Counted from the first letter of the stretch, positions 34,649 to 43,230 are shown. The stretch is DNA of 64,000 nt from Pseudomonas sp. MIACH (GCF_001269925.1 NZ_LHVO01000063.1:124001-188000); one strand, 5' to 3'. The notes: generated by a model not told the origin, from the letters alone. A program made the numbers and translations.

Positions 34649-35308
34649 ATGCACGCCATCCCCGCTCAGGAAGTCGCCGGCCACTGCCTGCAGGCTTTCA
34701 CTCAACTGGTGCCCGCCAGCCAGGCAGCGTTCTATTGTGTCGACCGCCAGCTGCAAGCCCGCGATTTCAGGCTGCAAGGCATGAGCGGTGAGATGCACCG
34801 CGACTACCTGGACAACTACCGCCAATTCGACCCGTTGCAACCGCGCAATTGCCTGTCCAGCGGGCTGGCGGTGGTGCCGCTGGGTTTTGCCATGGCCCGC
34901 CAGCCGCTGCGTGACAGTCGCCGCTATCAAGACTTCCTGCAGCGCTACGGTGTGGTCGATGTGGTGGAGATCGTCGCCCATCGCGCCGACCAGCCCCAGG
35001 CGGCCATCTCCTTGCTGCGCACGGCGGAGCAAGGGGTGTTCACCATCGACCAGTTGGCTCAGCTCAATGCCTTGCAGGCGTTGCTGCAAATGGCCGTAGC
35101 CAATATGCAGCCCTGCGACGATGCGCTGGCCGGTCTCACGCCCAAAGAGCGGCAGATTGCCTGGTTATTACGTCAGGGCGCGAGCAACAAGCAACTGGCC
35201 CTGGAGCTGGACGTCGGCCTGCCGACCATCAAGACGCACTTGATCCACCTGTTTCGCAAAACCGGTGTGAGCAGCCGTACCGAACTGGTCGCCGCGCTGT
35301 TTCTTTAA
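34649..35308 (+). CDS. LuxR-family transcriptional regulator
   Basis: Regulator of 219 residues with a C-terminal LuxR helix-turn-helix at about 160-215 (LTPKERQIAWLLRQGASNKQLALELDVGLPTIKTHL). The N-terminal 150 residues look like a GAF-like or autoinducer-like sensor fold but lack features that I can assign. AGGTGA lies 7 bases before the ATG. It stands after a terminator, so it is a separate unit between the oxidase-cupin operon and the MoaF-SDR operon and may control one or both. A second, longer LuxR-type regulator is at 44498. Confidence 0.83.
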   Translation: MHAIPAQEVAGHCLQAFTQLVPASQAAFYCVDRQLQARDFRLQGMSGEMHRDYLDNYRQFDPLQPRNCLSSGLAVVPLGFAMARQPLRDSRRYQDFLQRYGVVDVVEIVAHRADQPQAAISLLRTAEQGVFTIDQLAQLNALQALLQMAVANMQPCDDALAGLTPKERQIAWLLRQGASNKQLALELDVGLPTIKTHLIHLFRKTGVSSRTELVAALFL

Positions 35309-35393
35309 GCCGCCTCAACCCTTTGGTTGATAGGCGAGCCAGGTTACCAACCGCATGATCCGGGGTGTCCATTCCCTCAACCGGAGCCATGCA

Positions 35394-36215
35394 ATGACCA
35401 CTTCATCCGACTGGATCACCGTAGGCGCCCTCGCCGACGGTTTTGCCCCCGACGCGTTTATCCTGCCCAACCTTGCCGACCTCAACGGCAAGGCCTTCAC
35501 CCTGCACTTCGCCAACGGCTGGCAGATCGAGCATCGCTTCGACACCGAGCAGCTGCACTGGCACGCCGCCGACGGTCACTCCAGCGGCTCGGCCGCCTAC
35601 CGCGCCACCTCGGTACGCCCGGGCCTGTACCTGGTCGATTTCATCAAGCATGAAGCCGGCCAGGCCTGGTCGATCAGCCTGGTGCTGGACACCACCACGT
35701 CGTCGTTCACCGCCGTGATCGGGCGCATGCCGGACCGCGAACAAACCGAGCAAGGCCTCTACAGCCGTGCCCTGGCCGGCAAGGCCTTGACCTCGGTGGA
35801 CGTGGACTTCCTGCACGGCAGCCTGGATCAACCCTGGCAGCCGGGCCAATGCCCGCACGCGCCCACCCAGGAACTCACCGGCCTGCGCAATATGTATCGC
35901 TACAGCCCCAGCGAAGTCTACGAGCACATCTACCTGAACGATCAGTTCTATGCCTGGCAATGCCTCAAGGGCGTGGAGCAAGGGCTGTGCGATACCGATC
36001 GCTGCCACTACTACAAGATCGCCGATCAGCTGTACCTGTTCGTCTGGCGCGAAAAGATCATCCCGACCCTCGGCCTGGTCCTGATCGACCTGCAACAGCA
36101 CCGCAGCGACGGCAAGATCTTCGGCTATGCCGGTGCGTCGTTCGATGAGCTGTCGAACTTTCCGGTCAGCTCCTACTGCCAAGTGCTCAACCGCACGGAG
36201 TATCCCGATGCCTGA
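35394..36215 (+). CDS. MoaF-like protein (monoamine-regulon type)
   Basis: Protein of 273 residues related to MoaF of the Klebsiella monoamine regulon (also labelled molybdenum cofactor biosynthesis F, a misleading name). It has an N-terminal lipocalin-like half (HFANGWQIEHRFDTEQLHWHAADG) and a C-terminal half with RNMYRYSPSEVYEHIYLNDQFYAWQCLKGVEQGLCDTDRCHYYKIADQLYLF-type sequence, a pattern of the MoaF family. No catalytic motif is known. ATG 35394 is preceded by GGAG. The last bases overlap the following SDR gene (ATG 36208), so translation is coupled. The family association with monoamine-inducible genes supports the amine role of the cluster. Confidence 0.78.
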   Translation: MTTSSDWITVGALADGFAPDAFILPNLADLNGKAFTLHFANGWQIEHRFDTEQLHWHAADGHSSGSAAYRATSVRPGLYLVDFIKHEAGQAWSISLVLDTTTSSFTAVIGRMPDREQTEQGLYSRALAGKALTSVDVDFLHGSLDQPWQPGQCPHAPTQELTGLRNMYRYSPSEVYEHIYLNDQFYAWQCLKGVEQGLCDTDRCHYYKIADQLYLFVWREKIIPTLGLVLIDLQQHRSDGKIFGYAGASFDELSNFPVSSYCQVLNRTEYPDA

Positions 36216-37008
36216 TCCACGCACCGTTGTCATCACCGGTGCCGGCACGGGCATCGGTGCCGCCTGCGCGCGCTTGTACGCCGCCGAAGGGGCCAACCTG
36301 GTGCTCATAGGCCGTCGCCGCGAGCCGCTGGAGCAGGTTGCGCAGGACACCGGCGGCCTGGTGCTGGTCGGCGATGCGGCCTGCCCGGCCACCTGGGAGG
36401 GATTCGTTGCGCAGATTGGTCAGCACTACGGTCGCCTCGATGTGCTGCTGGCCTGCGCCGGCGGGCATGGCGTGGGCAGCGCCACCCAGACCAGCCCACA
36501 CACTTGGGAGGCGGCCTTGCGCAGCAACTTGGACAGCGCGTTCTACAGCGCCCGCGCCTGCCTGCCGCTACTGATAGAAAGCGCTGGCAATATCGTGCTG
36601 CTCGGCTCCATCGCCTCGCTGGCCGCCGGACCCGAAGTATGCGGCTACACCACCGCCAAGCATGCGCTGCTCGGGCTCAATCGCTCCCTGGCCCGGGATT
36701 ACGGGCCACGTGGTGTGCGGGTGAACGCGGTGTGCCCGGGCTGGGTTACCACGCCGATGGCCGACGAGGAAATGCAGCCGCTGATGAGCTTCCATGGCGA
36801 CACCCTGCAGCAAGCCTATGCCCGCGTATGCGCCGACGTGCCGTTGCGGCGCCCAGCCAGTGCCGAGGAAATCGCCAAGGTGTGCCGCTTCCTGGCGAGC
36901 CCGGACGCCGCGATCATCACCGGGGCCAGCGTGGTCGCCGATGGCGGTTCGAGCATCGTCGATGTGCCCACACTGGCTTACGTCCATATGGAGCGTGTAC
37001 ATGCCTGA
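36208..37008 (+). CDS. Short-chain dehydrogenase/reductase 1
   Basis: Classical SDR of 266 residues. Nucleotide motif GAGTGIG lies near residues 11-17 and an Arg-rich end of beta2 (LIGRRREPLE) suggests NADP preference. Catalytic Ser lies in LLGSIASL and YxxxK in YTTAK; the C-terminus has the usual RRPASAEEIAKVCRFLASPDA and ADGGSS. The start overlaps the MoaF-like gene by 8 bases, with GGAG 8 bases upstream, and the stop overlaps the next SDR by 8 bases. Substrate unknown; a hydroxylated aromatic amine derivative (for example from octopamine) is a possibility from context. Confidence 0.85.
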   Translation: MPDPRTVVITGAGTGIGAACARLYAAEGANLVLIGRRREPLEQVAQDTGGLVLVGDAACPATWEGFVAQIGQHYGRLDVLLACAGGHGVGSATQTSPHTWEAALRSNLDSAFYSARACLPLLIESAGNIVLLGSIASLAAGPEVCGYTTAKHALLGLNRSLARDYGPRGVRVNAVCPGWVTTPMADEEMQPLMSFHGDTLQQAYARVCADVPLRRPASAEEIAKVCRFLASPDAAIITGASVVADGGSSIVDVPTLAYVHMERVHA

Positions 37009-37771
37009 AGACTTGGATTTCAGCGGCAAGACCGTGCTGGTCACCGGCGGCGCCCAGGGTATCGGCCAGGCCATCGTCGAGGCGTTCGCCTGGCGTGGCG
37101 CCCGCGTAATGATCGCGGACCTGCGCCTGGCACAAGCCCAGGCATTGGCCGAAGGCTTGCGTGCGCGAGGCTGCCAGGTCGAGGCCATCGCGCTCGACCT
37201 GGCCGACGCGACTGCGGTGTTCGAAGGCATCAAGGCCATCGAACAGGACGAGGGCCGCCTGGATATTCTGGTGCACAACGCCGGCTACTTTCCGTTGACC
37301 GCGTTCGCGCAGATCACCCCGGCCATTCTTGAGCGCACGCTGGCGGTGAATCTCTCGGCCCTGTTCTGGCTGACCCAGGCCGCCTTGCCGATGTTTCAAC
37401 GCCAGGGCGGTGGCTGCGTGCTGGTCACCTCATCGGTCACCGGGCCACGGGTCGCCTATGCCGGACTCAGTCACTACGCGGCGTCCAAGGCCGGGGTCAA
37501 CGGCTTTATCCGCAATGCAGCACTGGAGCTGGCGACTTACCAGGTGCGCGTCAACGGCGTCGAGCCGGGGATGATTGCCACACCGGCCATGGATAACCTG
37601 GGCGACAGCCAGGTCAATGCCGACATCGCCAGCCGCGTGCCACTGGGACGGCTCGGTGCCGCTCAGGATATTGCCGGGGCGATGCTGTTCCTGGCCTCCG
37701 ACCTGGCGGGCTACATCACCGGGCAGACCATCGTGGTGGACGGCGGCTCGACGTTGCCTGAGGTGAAATGA
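37001..37771 (+). CDS. Short-chain dehydrogenase/reductase 2
   Basis: Second classical SDR, 256 residues. GGAQGIG for the cofactor is at about 16-22 and an Asp-rich beta2 end (MIADLRLAQ) suggests NAD preference, unlike its neighbour. NAG lies in VHNAGY, catalytic Ser in VTSSVTGP and YAASK completes the active site. GGAG lies 8 bases upstream of ATG 37001, overlapping the end of the previous gene. The pair is co-translated with the MoaF-like gene. Two SDRs with apparently different cofactor preference could act on successive or opposite steps; the substrate cannot be read. Confidence 0.85.
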   Translation: MPEDLDFSGKTVLVTGGAQGIGQAIVEAFAWRGARVMIADLRLAQAQALAEGLRARGCQVEAIALDLADATAVFEGIKAIEQDEGRLDILVHNAGYFPLTAFAQITPAILERTLAVNLSALFWLTQAALPMFQRQGGGCVLVTSSVTGPRVAYAGLSHYAASKAGVNGFIRNAALELATYQVRVNGVEPGMIATPAMDNLGDSQVNADIASRVPLGRLGAAQDIAGAMLFLASDLAGYITGQTIVVDGGSTLPEVK

Positions 37772-37792
37772 CCTCTGTCGGGGTGTAAACCG

Positions 37793-37835
37793 GATCAACT
37801 GTGGGAGGGGGCAAGTCCCCTCCCACATGTTGATC
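37793..37835. repeat. REP-type long hairpin at the convergent ends of the SDR operon and tetR
   Basis: GATCAAC (37793) and GTTGATC (to 37835) form an outer stem, and GTGGGAGGGG with CCCCTCCCAC an inner one around GCAAGT. It is a different REP family from those at 3012, 5024 and 27746. It can act as a barrier between convergent genes; it also encodes the last residues and stop of the tetR gene. Confidence 0.8.
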
Positions 37836-38451
37836 GTGGTGTATCCGTTGAATAGCGCTCGGCTCCCTCAAGCAGCGACAGTGAATCACTGAACACCCGC
37901 GACAACGCCGCAAGCCGTTTGACGTAACCCTGGGGCGTCGAATAGATCAGCTCCACATGCAAGCTGTCGACAATGCCCAGGTAGGCGTCGCCAAACACCT
38001 CAAGCGCTTCGGGTCGTACCGTCCTGTATCGACCTTGCGCTGCATGCTGAAAGTCTTGGCGAATACACGCCAGGTAACCCTCAAATCCCGCCGTGATCAC
38101 GCTGCGAATTTCCGCCGGTGGAAAGTACGCCGTGCGCAACAGAAAGCGCAGGTGCGCCGACCTTTCATAGCGCCCGCTCAACCGTTCAAGGTGCAATTGC
38201 CCCGGCACGCCGGTGTGGGCGGTCTCTTCCTTGAAGCACTGCGCGATGTACTGATGTTCATGGGCCAGGGCAATCTCGAAGACCGTCTGAAACAGCGCAT
38301 CCTTGCTGACAAAATGCGCATACAGCGAGGCCTTGCGCATACCCGCCCCGACCGCGATTTCGTTCAGCGATGAGGCGTCGTAGCCATGGGCGGCAAAGTG
38401 TTCAACCGCGACTGCGCAAATGTTATGGGCCGACAGGGTGAGCGGTTTCAT
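37795..38451 (-). CDS. TetR-family regulator
   Basis: Regulator of 218 residues. The N-terminal helix-turn-helix covers about 8-55 (AVEHFAAHGYDASSLNEIAVGAGMRKASLYAHFVSKDALF). The remaining helices are an effector domain of unknown ligand. It starts 15 bases after the feaR stop on the same strand, so is probably translated from the feaR message. The last dozen residues (STCGRGLAPSHS) are encoded by a REP palindrome, so the natural C-terminus was probably replaced or extended by insertion of the repeat. It is convergent with the SDR operon. Confidence 0.84.
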   Translation of the reverse strand: MKPLTLSAHNICAVAVEHFAAHGYDASSLNEIAVGAGMRKASLYAHFVSKDALFQTVFEIALAHEHQYIAQCFKEETAHTGVPGQLHLERLSGRYERSAHLRFLLRTAYFPPAEIRSVITAGFEGYLACIRQDFQHAAQGRYRTVRPEALEVFGDAYLGIVDSLHVELIYSTPQGYVKRLAALSRVFSDSLSLLEGAERYSTDTPRSTCGRGLAPSHS

Positions 38452-38466
38452 GGATCGATGGATACC

Positions 38467-39429
38467 CTACGCCGCCCCGGCCGCTTGCTGCAGATGAGTG
38501 GAACGAAAATCCTTGGGCGACAGCTCGAATTGCTTCTTGAACGAGCGGCTGAAGTGCGCGGAATCGGTGAAACCCCACTTGTAGGCAATCGAGGTGATCG
38601 ACTCGCTCTTGAGGAACGGGTTGGTCAGATCGTCCGCGCTGCGCTTGAGCCGCGCACGCTGGATGTAGCGGCAGACGCTGTCGTCCTGCTCTTCAAACAA
38701 ACGGTACAAATGCCGCACCGAGATGTTCAGGCGGCTGGCCAGGCCTACCGGACTGAGGCCGGGTTGGGTCAGGGACTCGTCGATGACTTTCTGCACATAA
38801 CTGCGCAGGTTGCTGCCCTGCAAGGACACGCCGCTGTCGCCTGGGGCGTCATGCAGTTCAAAGGCTGAACCGAGCAGGGAGACAAACGCCGCTTGCAGGG
38901 CCTCGGCCTCTTCAATCGAATCCTGCCCCTCCAGGCCCTCGCGGCACAGCTGGTCCATCAACACGTGGAGCATGCGCCCACAGGCCTTGCTCGAAGAGAT
39001 CTTGCCGAAGGTTTTCGAGGCGTTGCCCAGCTGCTTGCACACTTCGTTGCGCGAGAGTGACAGTGAGGCATGTTCGATAAGGCCAAACGGGCTGATCTCG
39101 ATCGAACCCGTGGAGTCCATCAGCAACATATCGCCGGGGGCCAGTTGAATGACCTGGCCGTTCTGGCTGATCTGGCAATAGCCGCTGCGCTGGCTGACGA
39201 GGAAACAATGCTGGTCCATATCGTGATCGGCATTGGGCCGCTCGCGTTTGATCAGGCCGGCATTGGTCCGCAGGTTGGCCAGTGACAAGCCGCCCCGGGA
39301 GTGCTTGGAAACCTCACCGATGAACAGTGAACGGTTGAAGGCCAGTTCCGTGTCGAAATGGCCGCAGGCCGCTCGCAGATCCCGAGTCCAGGTTTCCAAC
39401 CCATAGTGCGCAGACTGATAGGTGCTCAT
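38467..39429 (-). CDS. feaR: AraC-family regulator FeaR-like
   Basis: Regulator of 320 residues, close to FeaR, activator of aromatic amine oxidase and phenylacetaldehyde dehydrogenase genes in E. coli. The N-terminal AraC-binding-like domain shows HCFLVSQRSGYCQISQNGQ and APGDMLLMDSTG; the C-terminal double helix-turn-helix spans about 215-310 (LASRLNISVRHLYRLFEEQ and ITSIAYKWGFTDSAHFSRSFKKQFELSPKDFR). Its likely targets here are the oxidase, permease and the phenylacetaldehyde dehydrogenase at 51288. A GTTAAC-containing site related to those of the hpa genes lies 40 bases upstream. The tetR gene follows after 15 bases. Confidence 0.87.
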   Translation of the reverse strand: MSTYQSAHYGLETWTRDLRAACGHFDTELAFNRSLFIGEVSKHSRGGLSLANLRTNAGLIKRERPNADHDMDQHCFLVSQRSGYCQISQNGQVIQLAPGDMLLMDSTGSIEISPFGLIEHASLSLSRNEVCKQLGNASKTFGKISSSKACGRMLHVLMDQLCREGLEGQDSIEEAEALQAAFVSLLGSAFELHDAPGDSGVSLQGSNLRSYVQKVIDESLTQPGLSPVGLASRLNISVRHLYRLFEEQDDSVCRYIQRARLKRSADDLTNPFLKSESITSIAYKWGFTDSAHFSRSFKKQFELSPKDFRSTHLQQAAGAA

Positions 39430-39468
39430 GGCATCTCCACAATGGTTTCTTGTTTTTGTTGGCCAATA

Positions 39469-39482
39469 GTTAACATGTTATC
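39469..39482. promoter_or_regulatory. HpaR-type operator-like site before feaR
   Basis: GTTAACATGTTATC resembles the sites before hpaG1 and hpaR2 (GTTAACAnnTTAAC) with one arm less exact; it is 40 bases before the feaR start. It suggests a link between amine and hydroxyphenylacetate control. Inferred. Confidence 0.48.
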
Positions 39483-39545
39483 TATATAGGCGCAACAAGT
39501 CCGTGATACCGACTGTAGAAGCACTAATGATGCCAATTCCTCAAC

Positions 39546-40166
39546 TCAGATCGCGCCCAATACCCGCTGCAAACCCGCCAGCACCGTCAACAGCCCATCA
39601 CGCTGCGCGCCGCTCAAGGGGATGTAGCGCCGAAACGCCGGCATGCGGTTGACCACCTCGCTGCCGCCCATGTGTTCCAGCCGAACCTGCCATTGCTGCC
39701 CGCTCAAATCGAGGTGCAGGCGCTTGAAGTCCAGCCCCATCAACGCTTGATGCAGGCCGGGGTCGTCGTTCAAGGCTGCCTGGAGCCTGGCCAGCAAAAC
39801 CGGAGCGCCTGCCCGTTGCCGACAGGCCAGCCCCGTGCGTCGAATCGACCCGCTGTGGTGCACTTCAAAGCGCGCACTGCCCTGCTCTGAGGCGGCCACC
39901 GTGAACATGAATTCGGTCATGACCAGGTGCATCAGCAATTGCGCTTCGGTGCGCTCGGCCACGTCGACCTGAAGGCCGATGTCGTCCAGGCAAAACCTTG
40001 CCTGGGCTGGCCCCGTCGAGGTGAAACTCGCCAGCCCGAGGTTGCGCCGCACGTACTCAAGCGTGACCCCAGGCCGGTAACCGGACGGGGCCCGTTGGGC
40101 GCTGAACAGCTCAGACAGCTTTTGCAGCCTGCTCGAGATAACGGTTGTGAGGGTTGCCAGGCTCAT
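39546..40166 (-). CDS. Uncharacterised protein, DUF3156-like
   Basis: Protein of 206 residues that I place, from memory and with caution, in the DUF3156 group; no function is known. It has no signal peptide or membrane span and shows a mixed alpha/beta pattern, with conserved-looking RRNLGLASFTS near residue 40 and a C-terminal HMGGSEVVNRMPAFRRYIPLS. Its first 56 bases overlap the end of the permease gene in another frame, so it is translated together with the permease and may serve it. feaR follows after 116 bases on the same strand. Confidence 0.72.
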   Translation of the reverse strand: MSLATLTTVISSRLQKLSELFSAQRAPSGYRPGVTLEYVRRNLGLASFTSTGPAQARFCLDDIGLQVDVAERTEAQLLMHLVMTEFMFTVAASEQGSARFEVHHSGSIRRTGLACRQRAGAPVLLARLQAALNDDPGLHQALMGLDFKRLHLDLSGQQWQVRLEHMGGSEVVNRMPAFRRYIPLSGAQRDGLLTVLAGLQRVLGAI

Positions 40167-41610
40167 GGGAAAACTCCTTGGCCAGCACTTCTTCTACCGA
40201 AGCCGGCTTGAATGGATTGACCTTCTGTACCACCAGTGTCCAGAACAACGCGTATGAAGCCGTGATCCCGAGCATCACCCCGAACGGCACATAAATGTCC
40301 GCAGGGTTCATGCCCGGCGGGGTAATGAACCACATGCCCAGCAAGATGCCGACGCTGGAAAGAATCTGTGGCAACGGGAAGAACGGCGAGCGATAGGCCC
40401 GTGGCAGATCCGGACGACGAATGCGCAGGATCACCACCGACAGCGTCACCAGCAGATAAGAGAAACTCCACGCACACACCGCCGCCAGCACCAGGTGCAT
40501 GATGTTGTCGGTGTTGCCGCCCAACCACAGGGCATACAGGCACGGAATCAGCATCGCCACCAGGATGCACAGCAGCGGCGTCTTGAAGCGCGGGTGCAAA
40601 TAAGTGAAGACCTTGGGCAACGCGCCGTCCACCGCCATGCCGTAGAGAATCCTCGGCACGCCCGCCATCAGCGTATTGATGGTGGCGGCACCGGCGAACA
40701 GGAAACCGATCCCCAGCCACAGCGGGCCAATATCGCCCATGACCTGCTGGGCAAAGCGTGGGATCGCCATGGGCGTGTCGAGCAGGTGCACGCCGGTGGC
40801 GGCATCCAGCACCACGTTTTCCACCTGGCGCTTCATCGCCGCGCCGTAGATGAACATGCAGGTCGCCACGCTCAACAAGCCGAAAATCATGGCCTTGGGC
40901 ATGACCTTGGCCGAGTTGCGCAGGTCCGGGGCCAACGGCGTGACGAACTCACAACCAACGAACATGAACATGGCCATGCCCACCAGCGACAGAATGGTGA
41001 TCAGGTCGGTACCCACCAGCGACACGCCGAACCAGCCCTCCAGTTGCACCGCTGGTGCGGCGATCAGACCGAGCACGCCGAACACCATCAGCGTGGTCCA
41101 CATGCCGAACGTCAGGATGATCTCGGCCCTGCCGAAGGCGCTGACGCCAAAGGCATTGAGAATGCCGAACACCACGACAAACCCCACCCCCAGCAACCAG
41201 GAACCGCCGGCAGACTCCGCCAGGGTATTGAGGTGTTCGAAGTTCACCAAGGCCATGACCCCGGACAAAATCGTCTCGGCGGTGCCAGCGAACACATGCA
41301 CGATCAGGTACGCCGACAACGTGCCGGTGATCGCAAAGAAACGGCCCATGCCGCAATTGATGTAGTCGTAGACCGAGCCGGTGGTCGGCAGGATCGAGGC
41401 GGCCTCGGCGAAGGTGGTCGCCTGGGCCAGCATCATCACCACCGCAATCAGCATGGCCACCGCGAAGGCGCTGCCGCCAATACCGAAGCCCATGGTTGCG
41501 GTGAGAATCACCGGGCTGGCCATGATCAGGCCAATGGTGCTGGCCAGCGCGGTCGGAAACCCGACGCTGCCTCGTTTCAAATGCTGTGTGAGCCGGTCAT
41601 TGATCGACAT
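40111..41610 (-). CDS. APC-superfamily amine/amino-acid permease
   Basis: Inner-membrane carrier of 499 residues with about 12 spans. The start of span 1 (GFPTALASTIGLIMASPVILTATMGFG) and the later FAEAASILPTTGSVYDYI region fit APC-family substrate-binding helices. The MSINDRL start at 41610 follows GAGG 9 bases upstream; the frame extends 17 codons further without a site. Its place with the FeaR gene and the amine oxidase suggests uptake of an aromatic monoamine such as tyramine. Its 3' end overlaps the DUF3156-like gene by 56 bases. First gene of the minus-strand permease-DUF3156-feaR-tetR group. Confidence 0.84.
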   Translation of the reverse strand: MSINDRLTQHLKRGSVGFPTALASTIGLIMASPVILTATMGFGIGGSAFAVAMLIAVVMMLAQATTFAEAASILPTTGSVYDYINCGMGRFFAITGTLSAYLIVHVFAGTAETILSGVMALVNFEHLNTLAESAGGSWLLGVGFVVVFGILNAFGVSAFGRAEIILTFGMWTTLMVFGVLGLIAAPAVQLEGWFGVSLVGTDLITILSLVGMAMFMFVGCEFVTPLAPDLRNSAKVMPKAMIFGLLSVATCMFIYGAAMKRQVENVVLDAATGVHLLDTPMAIPRFAQQVMGDIGPLWLGIGFLFAGAATINTLMAGVPRILYGMAVDGALPKVFTYLHPRFKTPLLCILVAMLIPCLYALWLGGNTDNIMHLVLAAVCAWSFSYLLVTLSVVILRIRRPDLPRAYRSPFFPLPQILSSVGILLGMWFITPPGMNPADIYVPFGVMLGITASYALFWTLVVQKVNPFKPASVEEVLAKEFSHEPGNPHNRYLEQAAKAV

Positions 41611-41779
41611 GGTACGGATCCTCGAAAGCGGATTTCTGAGTGGATGCATCGAGCCGTACAAGGAGCCGGCGATAAAGCCCTCCCCAGCCAGTCCCTGATC
41701 GAAACGGCATCGTGCGCAAAATCACTGTGCGCCTCCCCGGCGCTGATCGTCTTGCCCATGTCTGCCGTGGCTTTTGTTG

Positions 41780-41811
41780 CTGCCTGCCAAGGCATACGGC
41801 TTGGCGGGCAG
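41780..41811. promoter_or_regulatory. Imperfect hairpin in the permease-porin divergent region
   Basis: CTGCCTGCCAAG pairs with CTTGGCGGGCAG through one G-T pair around an 8-base loop. It lies in the 291-base divergent region 41611-41901, in which I see no other clear motif. Its function is unknown; it could be a regulatory structure in either leader. Confidence 0.35.
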
Positions 41812-41901
41812 GATCAATTGCGTGGCACGCAGGTGAAAGACTTTCCCTGCCTGCGGTCATCTTAATGCGCCCTCGACCTAACCATGCTGGGGAATATAAC
41901 A

Positions 41902-43230
41902 ATGGAGCACACACTCAAACCACGCACGCTGTCCTTGGCCGTCGGCCTGGGTATCGCACTGTTGATCGGCCATTCATCGGCCCAGGCCTATGAGCTGTAC
42001 GCCGATGAGGACACCCACCTGAATGCGGACTTCCTGGCGGTCTACGGGATGTTCAACAGCCGTCACAACTACGACGGCACACCGGGCGGCTCGACCTGGC
42101 GCGAGGGTTTCATCAAGTACGGGGTGAGCGGCGACCAGGGCCTTGCAGGGCACGGCACTGCGTATGGCGCGCTCAACTGGGTCAGCTCCGGCACCTGGGG
42201 CGACGGCGATGCGGCGGGCAACACCGGTGGCAGCGAACGCACCACCAAAATCGAAGACGCCTACCTGGGATGGCGCTCGGCCGATCTGTTTCCGGCGCTG
42301 GGCAAGGACGGTGTGGATTTTTCCGTCGGGCGCCAGGTGGTCAAGATCGGCCGGGGTTTCCTGATCAACGACGACGGCCCCAACCTGGGCAAAGGCCCGG
42401 CTGACGGTGCACTGAATCGTGGCGGCGCCTATTACCTGGCGGCACGCCACGCGTTCGACCGCACGGCGGTGCTGCGCCTGGGCGGGCAAGAGGGCCTGCA
42501 CGGTTCGGTGCTGTGGCTCAAGTCGGACAACCGTGCCCAGGCCGAAACCGAACTGGCGGCGGGCACCCTCGACTACACGGCCGCCGCTGGCACGCTGGGC
42601 TTGACCTGGGTCCACGGCATGAACGTCACCGACCAGTGGGCCAGCGACTTCCAGAAACAGCGCGAGGGCCTGGACACTTACAGCCTGCGCGGCGAAGGCA
42701 GCGCGGGCATCGACAACGCCAGCTTCGCCTTCGAATACGCCTGGCAAGACAAGGACGCGGGGCCGGAAAAAGCCTGGTACGGCGAGGCCGGCTACACCTT
42801 CGCCGATGTCGGTTGGTCGCCAAAAGTGACCTACCGCTACACGCGCTACTCGCAAAAATGGGATCCGCTGTTCACCGGGCTCAGCAGCGGCTACGGCACC
42901 TGGTTCCAGGGTGAAGTCGCCTCCAACTATGCCGGCCCGTTCAACAGCAATACCGGCATCCATCACGTCGGTCTCAAGGCGACGCCCCTGGAGAACCTGA
43001 CGGTCGGCGCGCTGTACTTCGACTTCAATACCCTGCGCAAACACGACGCGCTGAACCTCGACGCACGGGAGCTGGACCTGTACGCCGAATGGGCGGTCAA
43101 CAGCCACCTGATCATCAGCCCGCTGGTGGGCATCTACCAACCCAAGAAGGCTGCCGACACCGGGGGTAACCAGGTGGGTGGCAACGGCACCAACCTCTAC
43201 AGCCAACTGACCGTGGCCGTGCCTTTCTGA
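41902..43230 (+). CDS. Outer-membrane porin, alginate-export-like beta-barrel
   Basis: Outer-membrane protein of 442 residues. The signal peptide runs to about residue 29 (SSAQA). The barrel-like body alternates aromatic and polar residues, with a sequence of the alginate-export/large porin kind (KIEDAYLGWRSADLF, DFSVGRQVVKIGRGFLIND) and a typical C-terminal Phe (QLTVAVPF). The ATG at 41902 follows GGGGA by about 9 bases; an ATG six codons earlier is also possible. It is divergent from the amine permease, so it is probably the outer-membrane entry for the same cluster. I did not recognise a specific named porin. Confidence 0.78.
   Translation: MEHTLKPRTLSLAVGLGIALLIGHSSAQAYELYADEDTHLNADFLAVYGMFNSRHNYDGTPGGSTWREGFIKYGVSGDQGLAGHGTAYGALNWVSSGTWGDGDAAGNTGGSERTTKIEDAYLGWRSADLFPALGKDGVDFSVGRQVVKIGRGFLINDDGPNLGKGPADGALNRGGAYYLAARHAFDRTAVLRLGGQEGLHGSVLWLKSDNRAQAETELAAGTLDYTAAAGTLGLTWVHGMNVTDQWASDFQKQREGLDTYSLRGEGSAGIDNASFAFEYAWQDKDAGPEKAWYGEAGYTFADVGWSPKVTYRYTRYSQKWDPLFTGLSSGYGTWFQGEVASNYAGPFNSNTGIHHVGLKATPLENLTVGALYFDFNTLRKHDALNLDARELDLYAEWAVNSHLIISPLVGIYQPKKAADTGGNQVGGNGTNLYSQLTVAVPF

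Noticed and set aside
35394..36215. Role of the MoaF-like protein in molybdenum cofactor synthesis
   Set aside because: No molybdenum cofactor or molybdoenzyme gene lies nearby; the neighbours fit the monoamine meaning of the name.
40495..41865. 456-codon plus-strand frame opposite the APC permease
   Set aside because: The product is extremely His/Gln/Arg-rich, typical of antisense to a membrane protein gene.
41902..43230. OprD-family assignment for the porin
   Set aside because: The beta-barrel sequence lacks OprD landmarks seen at 63752-64000 and looks more like the alginate-export type.
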